Source: Bacilli bacterium
GTDB taxonomy: Bacteria; Bacillota_I; Bacilli_A; RFN20; CAG-826
Assembly: GCA_017445245.1 (NCBI GenBank)
Contig: JAFSUM010000016.1
Location: forward strand, 31,201-95,200
Direction of reading: 5' to 3'
Length of the DNA stretch: 64,000 nt
Position 1 is the first letter of the stretch, and every line of letters begins with the position of its first letter. Positions 18,071 to 24,489 of this stretch are shown here, one piece after another. The notes beneath the pieces were generated by a model. That model saw only the letters and a program-made list of their open reading frames with translations, was not told where the DNA came from and did no database searches. The translations under genes were made by a program, and so were the position numbers.

Positions 18071-18107
18071 AATAAACGCCAGTGCCTATCATCCAGTGTT
18101 ACTGGCG
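18071..18107 (-). terminator. Candidate riboswitch expression-platform terminator
   Basis: On the minus strand CGCCAGT (18101-18107) can pair with ACTGGCG (18077-18083), followed by TTTATTTATT. The 3' arm can instead pair with the aptamer's own 3' strand: GCCAG-C-TGCC (18124-18133) with GGCACTGGC (18078-18086). A local CCAGT/ACTGG hairpin inside the loop also competes. The polarity of control cannot be decided from this alone. Confidence 0.55.
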
Positions 18108-18119
18108 GGATTTACTCCC

Positions 18120-18195
18120 TTAAGGCAGCTGGCTATCTATCTCTAGACCCTTTAGCTTTGCGTCGCCAGGTCGCCCTGGGTTTGCTTTTAGCTCG
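18120..18195 (-). ncRNA. Cyclic-di-GMP-I (GEMM-I) riboswitch heading the fibre operon
   Basis: The minus strand carries the GEMM-I core: AGCAAACC, a P2 stem CCAGG-GCGA-CCTGG closed by a GNRA tetraloop, the invariant GACGCAAAGC, then AAAGGGTCTA and ATAGCCAGCTGCC closing the aptamer. It begins about ten bases after a sigma-A promoter and lies 100 bases before the first fibre gene. It binds c-di-GMP in known members. Downstream helices that share the aptamer's 3' strand give a transcription-termination platform. A second copy at 23544 shares most of the core. Confidence 0.92.
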
Positions 18196-18200
18196 CGTTT

Positions 18201-18229
18201 AATATACACACCTGATTTTCGATTGACAA
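18201..18229 (-). promoter_or_regulatory. Sigma-A-type promoter of the fibre operon
   Basis: On the minus strand TTGTCA (18224-18229) and TATATT (18201-18206) are separated by 17 bases, close to consensus. The predicted transcript start is about 18194, just before the GEMM-I aptamer. Confidence 0.8.
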
Positions 18230-18277
18230 TAGTTAAATTTCCCCTATCAAAGATAGAGATGGATTGATCCATAAAGA

Positions 18278-18307
18278 AAGGCGCCCCACCTCATTCGGGG
18301 GCGCCTT
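18278..18307. terminator. Terminator between the small membrane protein gene and the fibre operon promoter
   Basis: AAGGCGCCCC pairs with GGGGCGCCTT around a short loop, and T-rich tracts follow on both strands. It ends the minus-strand unit containing the 118-residue membrane protein before the promoter at 18201-18229. Confidence 0.8.
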
Positions 18308-18320
18308 TGGCGATTGTGTC

Positions 18321-18677
18321 TTACTTTTCGTCGGTCTGACCGAGTTCCTCAAGAAGTTCCTTGCGGAGGGCTTCTTTTTGTTCATCGGACAGATCTTCAA
18401 CCTTAACCGGTTCCTTGCGCGTGGACTTACGAACATACCAAACAAGAAGAATAATATTGCCCGCAAGAAGCAAGAACAGAGGAACGACAAAGGCCGGAAG
18501 ATAGACGTTCGTCGCATTCTGAGCAAGATAAGCGAAGAGACCACCTTGCGCTACGATGTCTTGGATGTCTTTGCCAACGACGTTCGCTAACATGATGATG
18601 TTAAAGACGGACAGACCGAGGGTTAGGATCGCGTCCAAGGCGAGCAGCGTAATATATAGAGGTTTCTTGTTTTTCAT
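18321..18677 (-). CDS. Small two-TM membrane protein with SipW-tail-like motif
   Basis: The 118-residue protein has two predicted membrane segments (about 8-33 and 62-84) and a short cytoplasmic C-terminus. Its tail reads VEDLSDEQKEALRKELLEEL, strikingly like the repeated helix in the tail of the signal peptidase at 7493 (YSDEEKQRLRQQMLAQIM). Shared interaction with the same partner is a reasonable inference. It follows the fibre-like gene at 18762 by 84 bases with no clear terminator between, so the two are probably co-transcribed, and a strong terminator follows it. The ribosome binding site is weak. I do not recognise a named family. Confidence 0.65.
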   Translation of the reverse strand: MKNKKPLYITLLALDAILTLGLSVFNIIMLANVVGKDIQDIVAQGGLFAYLAQNATNVYLPAFVVPLFLLLAGNIILLVWYVRKSTRKEPVKVEDLSDEQKEALRKELLEELGQTDEK

Positions 18678-18761
18678 TTTGCTCAGGAAATTGGGCTATT
18701 CATTATCATAATCGTGGCTCTAACGAAATTCCACAACCATTTTTGCCCACAAAACAACGGA

Positions 18762-19682
18762 TTACCCGTTGGTACGAGTGTAGAAGGCCAGCGAGGTCGC
18801 AACGGTATCCAAAGAGGCAGCGTTGACAACGTTGGCGTCAGTGCCTTCGAACCAAGCGACACAGGTGAAGCCAAGTTTGCTCGAACCGGAAGTGTAGTTC
18901 CTGAAACCACCAAGGCAGATGTCAGCGGTCGCAGAACCGGTGTTGCCGTCTGTGATTACCGTGGTGTTGTTCATGTCGATGAGGGTGGGGGCGGCGTAGG
19001 AAGCCGGGGTCGTTGCGCCAGCGCCGCTAACATAGGTGCAGCCGGTGGACTCCTGCTTATCCGCCCAAACACGGGTGTTTTCCACATTAGTGGAAGTGGT
19101 AACGTTCGTGTCAGTGTTCGGATAGAACGCGATGCGGAAGCCTTTGTTCGTGTTTAAGGTATAGGTTCCGGTCGGAACAGTCGGGGTCATCGAGCTACCC
19201 GCCATATCGAGGTAGAGGTTCATCGCAGTACCAGCGGAGGCCGAAACGGGAAGAGTATACGTAAAGTTCATTTGCCAGGTGATGGCGTAATAAACGGTAT
19301 GGGATCCCGCGGTATCAGTATAACGACCAGCTTCGATCGTGCCAGAGACGGCGCCGCCATTGGCGGCAACCGAAGCCTTTTCGGCGAAGTTGCCAGCACT
19401 CGTCTGAACGTAAACCTTGCCATTCGTATGGTTAAAAGAGCCATGGGTGAGCTCGGCGCCTTCAGTAACGGAAATCGTCTCACCGGTCAGCGTCGTACCC
19501 GTTCCTGCAACCATCGCGCAGCTAAGGTCACCGTCCAAACGAACAACTTTGAAGGTCGAAATGTTCGTACTGAACGTGGTAGTTGCGGAGAACCATGCGA
19601 CGGTTCCTCCAACAGAGCCAGCCGCTGCAAGGAGCAGGGTGGCCATTGCAGGAACTATCAACAATGACTTTTTAAGTTTCAT
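18762..19682 (-). CDS. SipW-dependent exported protein, TasA/camelysin-like (separate unit)
   Basis: The 306-residue protein begins MKLKKSLLIVPAMATLLLAA and its signal ends with GSVGGTVAWFSATTTFSTNI, the best match in the window to the SipW-substrate motif. The mature part is Thr/Ser/Asn/Ala-rich with few charges, includes FTYTLPVSASAGTAMNLYLD, and ends with CVAWFEGTDANVVNA.. LAFYT, the C-terminal strand motif of the family. This composition is expected for a highly expressed structural subunit. AAGGAG lies ten bases before the ATG. It has its own promoter (19830-19858) and a ~140-base leader where no GEMM-I aptamer is recognisable, so control may differ from the main operon. Confidence 0.8.
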   Translation of the reverse strand: MKLKKSLLIVPAMATLLLAAAGSVGGTVAWFSATTTFSTNISTFKVVRLDGDLSCAMVAGTGTTLTGETISVTEGAELTHGSFNHTNGKVYVQTSAGNFAEKASVAANGGAVSGTIEAGRYTDTAGSHTVYYAITWQMNFTYTLPVSASAGTAMNLYLDMAGSSMTPTVPTGTYTLNTNKGFRIAFYPNTDTNVTTSTNVENTRVWADKQESTGCTYVSGAGATTPASYAAPTLIDMNNTTVITDGNTGSATADICLGGFRNYTSGSSKLGFTCVAWFEGTDANVVNAASLDTVATSLAFYTRTNG

Positions 19683-19696
19683 ATTGTTTTAACTCC

Positions 19697-19783
19697 TTAG
19701 AATGAAATGTCGTTATTAACGACAAAATCGTCCAAAGATTTCTCTAAGAACGGATGATAGGTGTTAGAACATGCATCGCACAT
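19697..19783 (-). CDS. Possible 28-codon leader ORF upstream of fibre-like gene
   Basis: From the ATG at 19783 the minus strand reads MCDACSNTYHPFLEKSLDDF and eight more residues to a TAA at 19697, which overlaps the ribosome binding site of the gene at 19682. It starts with a CxxC pair. There is no clear Shine-Dalgarno before it, so translation is uncertain; it could be a translated regulatory leader or chance. Confidence 0.3.
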   Translation of the reverse strand: MCDACSNTYHPFLEKSLDDFVVNNDISF

Positions 19784-19829
19784 ACCGTCGGAGCTTGGGA
19801 CTTCCCCGCCGCTTTTGCTTTGCGAGAAC

Positions 19830-19858
19830 AATTTACCCTGCCTTTTTCCTATCGTCAA
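19830..19858 (-). promoter_or_regulatory. Promoter of the separate fibre-like gene
   Basis: On the minus strand TTGACG (19853-19858) and TAAATT (19830-19835) are spaced by 17 bases. The predicted start near 19823 gives a ~140-base 5' leader to the ATG at 19682. Confidence 0.65.
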
Positions 19859-19956
19859 CCCTTTTTCTTCATACTAGTTTTTCTTCGATGGCATCTGATA
19901 AATTCAGCAAGCAAAAAGAAAACGCCGGGTCAATCGACGTTACAAACCGCCCTCCC

Positions 19957-21030
19957 CTACTCGGCGGAGACCATGTCTTTGCCACTGTGCTTGCTGATGT
20001 AGAGTTGCTTGTCCGCCGCTTTGACGAATTCGTCCAAATCGGCTGGCACGGTAACCCTGCCGACGTAAAGACCAATCGAAATCGATAGTCTTAATTCGGG
20101 CACGGATTTTAGCCTGATGTCTTCCACCGCTTTAATCAGGCGGTTGGCTTCTTCCAATAAGGGCTCTTTCTCTGCCTTGGGCTCGAGGACGAGGAATTCA
20201 TCCCCTGCATAACGGATCAGGGTTGTCGGATTACAAGAACGCATCGCATTGGCAACGGCGATCAACGCATCATTCCCGACGGGATGACCGTATTTATCAT
20301 TGATTTGTTTTAGGCCATCCAAGTCGATAAAGAGTACGCCTAGGTTTTCACCATAATGGACATGCTGTTCCAGGGTCGCCCCGTAATGAACGTAATACGA
20401 ATGGTTTAACAAATCCGTTAACGAATCCTTGAAAGCGAGTTCGCGATATTTGACCGCGTATTGACGCACGGAGTTCTCAATCATTTGCCTCGTCGCGGCC
20501 GTAATGAAGGAAATAATGGCCGCGAAGACCAAGACGATGATAAACGTACAGCGGAAGCCGGTATCGATCGCGGGGTTGTTTCCATTGAAGGCGGGGATGG
20601 CCAAATAAAAAATGGATTGGATAATCACCAGCCCCGAAACGACGAGGCCTGGAACGATTTCGAACAAAAGGATGGCCGCCATGATCGCGCCAGGGAGATA
20701 GAAGAGCAGATATACCATCTCGTTCGAGACAATGAGAAGGCAGAAGGTGCTCAACGCGCCGATAACAACCCCAACCCAGGACAATACATCATAGATTGTC
20801 TTGTTGAACCGTTTCCAGCAAATGATCGTGGCTAAGATCCCGAGGAAGCACGCGGACGCACAAAGGAAAGTGATACCCGTGTAGATAGGATTGTAGTCAT
20901 GAATGACATCGACGATCGCACAATAAAGGGAGCAGCCGAAAAGCAATGTAAAGATGCTGACGAGGCATACGGCTTGCCGCCGTTCGCGGCTCGTCAAATA
21001 AAAACCGACTTTTCCCCAGAAATGGTGCAT
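19957..21030 (-). CDS. Membrane diguanylate cyclase (GGDEF)
   Basis: The ~357-residue protein has about six membrane segments in its first 190 residues (for example LVSIFTLLFGCSLYCAIVDV) and a C-terminal GGDEF domain (about 205-355). It contains DSLTDLLNHSYY, FIDLDGLKQINDKYGH and the active-site loop RYAGDEFLVL. AGDEF is an accepted active variant, so synthesis of c-di-GMP from two GTP is expected. No RxxD inhibitory site is evident before the loop. The ATG at 21030 is preferred over an in-frame TTG at 21081, since an extended -10 (TGGTATGAT) lies between the two. It lies just upstream of the fibre-like gene. Confidence 0.87.
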   Translation of the reverse strand: MHHFWGKVGFYLTSRERRQAVCLVSIFTLLFGCSLYCAIVDVIHDYNPIYTGITFLCASACFLGILATIICWKRFNKTIYDVLSWVGVVIGALSTFCLLIVSNEMVYLLFYLPGAIMAAILLFEIVPGLVVSGLVIIQSIFYLAIPAFNGNNPAIDTGFRCTFIIVLVFAAIISFITAATRQMIENSVRQYAVKYRELAFKDSLTDLLNHSYYVHYGATLEQHVHYGENLGVLFIDLDGLKQINDKYGHPVGNDALIAVANAMRSCNPTTLIRYAGDEFLVLEPKAEKEPLLEEANRLIKAVEDIRLKSVPELRLSISIGLYVGRVTVPADLDEFVKAADKQLYISKHSGKDMVSAE

Positions 21031-21098
21031 GGTATTTGTTTTCGCCCAATCATCATACCACTTTAGGAAAAGCGCGGGCAAACGCGTACGTACGGATA

Positions 21099-22061
21099 CT
21101 AACCGCCGAACCGTTCGAAGAACGTGTCGTCGATAACGAAATCACGATGCTCTTTTATGGCCTTTTCAATCGCCATTTCTTCCGCAGAAGTCGTTTCAAT
21201 CATCTCGTTTTGCAGGTTTTTCTTGATTTCGTAATCCTCTAAAAACGTATGTTCCGAACCTTCGGAAACATAGCCGAGAATCTTTCCGAGCTCGACGTTT
21301 CCAGCCGCGGCAAAGATATTCTTTTCGACTCTGGGGTTATAAGTGTCCTTTAGCTTAGCAATGAGTTCTTTCGTAGCCTGACGTTGGCTGGTGAGCGTTC
21401 CGTCTTCGTGACCTTTGGTGAAACGGCATGCGCAACGAATGAATTGGATATCGGCCGTCTTGCCGAACGCAATAATATCCGCCTCACGGATAAGATACAT
21501 CGGGCGGATGACTTCCATCCCTTTGTAATGGGTGGAGGGCAGTTTCGGGAGCATGGTCTGGAAAGATCCTGCATTGAGCATATTCATCAAGGTCGTTTCG
21601 ATAACGTCATCGTAATGGTGGCCCAATGCAATCTTGTTGCACCCCCACATCTTCGCGATCCGATATAAGGCCCCGCGGCGCATCTTGGCGCACAAATAGC
21701 AAGGAGACCGCGTCTGCATATATGCGATCTGGAAGATATCGGTTGAGACGATTCGGGCGGGGATCTCCATTTTCTCCAAGTTGGACTTAATTAGATTCAG
21801 GTGCTCCTCTTCATAGCCTGGATTCATCACGAGATAAGTAACTTGAAATGGAAAATCGCTATAACGCTGCAAATGTTTGAGGAGCAATGCCATGACCATC
21901 GAATCCTTGCCGCCGGAAATACAGCAGCAGATGTGATCCCCCGGCTGAATGAGTTCATATGTTTTGGCGGCTTTGGTGAACTTGCACCACAAAGGAACGC
22001 GGTACTCCGTGGTAAGTAGGCGTTCTAGTTCCTGTCCGTGAGTGAAAGTTCGCTTTCCCAT
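21099..22061 (-). CDS. ttcA: TtcA-like tRNA 2-thiolation PP-loop ATPase
   Basis: The 320-residue protein carries the PP-loop CISGGKDSMV (near 50), used to adenylate tRNA, and cysteine pairs CYLCAKMRRG and RCACRF expected for Fe-S ligation, plus GHHYDDVIETTLMNM, all as in the TtcA/TtuA group. These enzymes replace oxygen by sulfur in tRNA (2-thiocytidine at position 32 in TtcA). The C-terminal ~60 residues are an acidic/helical extension. A TATACT element with extended TG ends ten bases before the ATG, with no ribosome binding site, so it appears leaderless. The gene diverges from IMP dehydrogenase. Some members thiolate other positions, so the exact substrate is open. Confidence 0.85.
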   Translation of the reverse strand: MGKRTFTHGQELERLLTTEYRVPLWCKFTKAAKTYELIQPGDHICCCISGGKDSMVMALLLKHLQRYSDFPFQVTYLVMNPGYEEEHLNLIKSNLEKMEIPARIVSTDIFQIAYMQTRSPCYLCAKMRRGALYRIAKMWGCNKIALGHHYDDVIETTLMNMLNAGSFQTMLPKLPSTHYKGMEVIRPMYLIREADIIAFGKTADIQFIRCACRFTKGHEDGTLTSQRQATKELIAKLKDTYNPRVEKNIFAAAGNVELGKILGYVSEGSEHTFLEDYEIKKNLQNEMIETTSAEEMAIEKAIKEHRDFVIDDTFFERFGG

Positions 22062-22159
22062 GTTCGGCGAGAGTATAGCACGTCAAACAAGGTTCTCTAG
22101 ATGGGATAAACAAACAGGCTAGGGCCGCGCTAAGCGCTTACATAGATATCGCGGAGTTC

Positions 22160-22183
22160 ATTGTAAACAAAATCGGTTACAAT
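22160..22183. promoter_or_regulatory. Perfect inverted repeat upstream of IMP dehydrogenase
   Basis: ATTGTAA (22160-22166) and TTACAAT (22177-22183) form a perfect 7-base inverted repeat with a ten-base spacer in the ttcA-guaB intergenic region. It could bind a dimeric regulator; function is inferred only from symmetry and place. Confidence 0.4.
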
Positions 22184-22260
22184 GTTCCCCAATATAAAAG
22201 TCGTGCAGTCTGATTCTGCTTCTATTTCACATCCAGATTCCGGCAGCAAAGGAGGAGACC

Positions 22261-23394
22261 ATGAAACTTCAAAACCTTAGACTCTGCTTAACCTTCGACG
22301 ATTTGCTTCTAGTTCCCCAAAAATCGGAAGTCGTCCCTTCCGAGGTAAAAATCGGAACGCAGTTATGTGAGGGTGTCTATCTCCCCTCCCCTGTCCTCTC
22401 GGCCGCAATGGACACCGTCACTGAAAAGGAGATGGCCATCGCGATGGCATTAGAAGGCGGCCTTGGCGTCATTCACAAAAACATGCCGGCCGAAGAAGAA
22501 GCCAAACAAGTTCGGGCGGTAAAAGATTACGTCTTTGATCTAACCAAATACCCCAATGCGGCTGTCGATAAAGAAGGAAAGCTCCTCGCATCCGCCGCGG
22601 TTGGCGTGGGCCAAGATTCGCTCGAACGGGCTGCCCTTCTCGTGAAAGCAGGTATTGATCTACTCATCGTCGATTCGGCTCATGGTCACAGCAAAAATAT
22701 CCTGCAAACCGTTGCGAATCTGCGCAAAAGTTTCCCAAAATTGCCAATTATTGCGGGAAACGTCGTCACCGGTGAGGGTGCTTTGGAATTGATTCGTGCC
22801 GGCGCAACAGGTGTCAAAGTTGGCATCGGCGCAGGCTCCATTTGCACCACCCGTGTGGTCTCTGGCGTCGGCATGCCCCAAGCTACGGCAATCGATGATG
22901 TCGTTAACTCTCTCAAAGGTACAGGGCACCCCGTCATCGCTGACGGCGGACTTAAATACTCGGGTGACATCGTCAAGGCTCTGGCCCTAGGCGCATCCGC
23001 CGTTATGCTCGGCTCGATGCTTTCTGGTACCGACGAAGCGCCAGGTGAAGTGTTTGAAGAATGCGGCAAGACATACAAAACCTATGTCGGCATGGGCTCT
23101 CTCGCTGCGATGAAACGCGGTTCGGCGGATCGTTACTTCCAGAACGCGGCCGACCGTAAAGAAAAGCTCGTTCCAGAAGGAATCGAAGCCAAAGTCCCAT
23201 ATAAGGGAAGCCTCGGGACCGTTCTTTATCAAGTCCTCGGCGGTCTTCGTTCTGGCATGGGCTACTGCGGTGCCCGTGATCTCTCCGAGCTCCATGAGAA
23301 GGCGGTTTTTATCCGCATTACCACCTCTGGTCTCATCGAATCGCACCCCCACGACGTTATACAAAACGTCGAGTCTCCGAATTACCAAAAGTAA
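22261..23394 (+). CDS. guaB: IMP dehydrogenase, CBS-less short form
   Basis: This 377-residue protein catalyses, by homology, NAD-dependent oxidation of IMP to XMP, the committed step to GMP. It contains [36 protein letters not shown], the phosphate/cysteine loop [11 protein letters not shown] (catalytic Cys), [11 protein letters not shown] and [12 protein letters not shown]. Typical IMPDHs are ~490 residues with a pair of CBS domains after residue ~95; here [19 protein letters not shown] leads directly to [11 protein letters not shown], so the regulatory Bateman module is missing. GGAGG lies six bases before the ATG. GMP reductase is the alternative, but the flap region and the catalytic loop favour IMPDH. 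It supplies GTP, the precursor of c-di-GMP. Confidence 0.9.
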   Translation: MKLQNLRLCLTFDDLLLVPQKSEVVPSEVKIGTQLCEGVYLPSPVLSAAMDTVTEKEMAIAMALEGGLGVIHKNMPAEEEAKQVRAVKDYVFDLTKYPNAAVDKEGKLLASAAVGVGQDSLERAALLVKAGIDLLIVDSAHGHSKNILQTVANLRKSFPKLPIIAGNVVTGEGALELIRAGATGVKVGIGAGSICTTRVVSGVGMPQATAIDDVVNSLKGTGHPVIADGGLKYSGDIVKALALGASAVMLGSMLSGTDEAPGEVFEECGKTYKTYVGMGSLAAMKRGSADRYFQNAADRKEKLVPEGIEAKVPYKGSLGTVLYQVLGGLRSGMGYCGARDLSELHEKAVFIRITTSGLIESHPHDVIQNVESPNYQK

Positions 23395-23543
23395 GTTTTC
23401 GAAAAAGTCTTTTTCAATAGCCAAAGGCTAATTTCCTTCGACCGCTTCGGATAAAAACGGAATTGGTCATCTCGTAGGTTGACGTTTTTGAGCAAGATTC
23501 CCTTTGCATATAACTTTTAGAGTTATAAAATGTGCCCGTCAAA

Positions 23544-23605
23544 AGCAAACCTAGGGCGACCTAGGGACGCAAAGCTAAAGGGTCTAGAAATAGATAGCCA
23601 GTTGC
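23544..23605 (+). ncRNA. Cyclic-di-GMP-I (GEMM-I) riboswitch, second copy
   Basis: AGCAAACC is followed by a perfect P2 stem CCTAGG (23550-23555)-GCGA-CCTAGG (23560-23565), the invariant GACGCAAAGC, TAAAGGGTCTAG and ATAGCCAGTTGCC. GCAA at the 5' side pairs with TTGC at the 3' side to close P1. A TTGACG (23479-23484) upstream is a possible -35, but no well-spaced -10 was found. It heads the operon for two exported proteins and probably the GGDEF gene at 28825. Confidence 0.93.
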
Positions 23606-23633
23606 CAAATCAAAATTGGGAGCTGGCTTTTTT
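23596..23633 (+). terminator. Riboswitch-linked intrinsic terminator
   Basis: AGCCAG (23596-23601) pairs with CTGGCT (23623-23628), with CCAA/TTGG inside, followed by six T. Its 5' arm is the 3' strand of the GEMM aptamer (P3/P1), so a c-di-GMP-bound aptamer would block the terminator. This predicts that c-di-GMP turns the downstream genes on. Confidence 0.8.
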
Positions 23634-23646
23634 GAAAAGAACGAAC

Positions 23647-24489
23647 GTGAACTTGCTGAAAATCGCCGCTGGCACTGCCATGTGTATTTTTTCGCTTTTT
23701 TCCGTTTTCGCCGGCTCTACCGCTTGGTTCCTCTCGGTTCAGAACGTCGATAACAGCGCGGACAGCATGAAGGTCAAGGAAGCCATCCGCCAATTCAAAA
23801 GCATCTCAATTCACCGTTTTGTGACTTCCACCACCGTCAGTTCCACCACCACGTATTATTTCGATCAGGTTGTTGCCTCTTCCGCGACGGTCGATCAAAT
23901 CAAAGACGGCACCGCCTCCATCCGTTTCACCATGGACAAGTACACCTTGCTCCGTCAGACGAACCCGACCTTGGCCTTAATCGAACTGAGCGATACATTC
24001 ACCGCCAGCGCATCCGAGCCAGTTTCCTTAACCCTCACCACGGAAACCACTACGTTTTTGACTTCCTACACCGCAGAACAAGTAAGCGAAATGACAACGC
24101 GGCCGCTCAGCAACGTCATCAAGGCAACCGCCGGTTACCTTACATCCGCCGATAGTGGCGATGCCGCCAGTACCTTATCCGATATCTCGCACTCCGGAAC
24201 TATGACTTATGCCATCGACGGCGTAACCACTTCGGCAAACCAGTACGTCTTCACCGCGCCAAGCGAAAGCGCCTACTCTAAATTCGTAACGTTTACCGAT
24301 GACACGCCCTCCACCCCCACTACCACGCTGAGCCTTTTAAACAAAACCGGTGGTGAAAAAGTGAAATTCATGTACATCATCTTCGATTACAACTCCGATG
24401 CGTTGCAGTCGATTTATAATCATTTCCTTGGACAACCCTTCCTCGAAGAGAATATGAGCTTTCAGTGCGATTGGACCTTGACCGTATGA
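23647..24489 (+). CDS. SipW-type exported protein downstream of second c-di-GMP riboswitch
   Basis: The product from the GTG at 23647 has 280 residues. A longer frame to an ATG at 23530 exists, but it runs through the riboswitch and terminator and cannot be the true start; a TTG at 23632 is the other candidate. The signal (NLLKIAAGTAMCIFSLFSVF) ends in AGSTAWFLSVQNVDNSA, matching the AWF motif of the fibre-like proteins. The mature part is Thr/Ser-rich and ends with VKFMYIIFDYNSDALQSIYN and FQCDWTLTV, a divergent version of the C-terminal strand motif. No good ribosome binding site was found. It overlaps the next gene by ATGA. Confidence 0.72.
   Translation: MNLLKIAAGTAMCIFSLFSVFAGSTAWFLSVQNVDNSADSMKVKEAIRQFKSISIHRFVTSTTVSSTTTYYFDQVVASSATVDQIKDGTASIRFTMDKYTLLRQTNPTLALIELSDTFTASASEPVSLTLTTETTTFLTSYTAEQVSEMTTRPLSNVIKATAGYLTSADSGDAASTLSDISHSGTMTYAIDGVTTSANQYVFTAPSESAYSKFVTFTDDTPSTPTTTLSLLNKTGGEKVKFMYIIFDYNSDALQSIYNHFLGQPFLEENMSFQCDWTLTV

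Noticed and set aside
19683..19823. Third c-di-GMP riboswitch before the gene at 19682
   Set aside because: The leader has AGCAAA-like and GC-rich stems but lacks the GACGCAAAGC core and GNRA-capped P2.
22160..22183. Purine riboswitch upstream of guaB
   Set aside because: Only a short inverted repeat is present; there is no purine aptamer core and no terminator or sequestering hairpin.
23530..23646. In-frame extension of the exported protein upstream to an ATG at 23530
   Set aside because: The extension reads through the GEMM-I aptamer and the terminator; the signal peptide starts naturally at the GTG at 23647.
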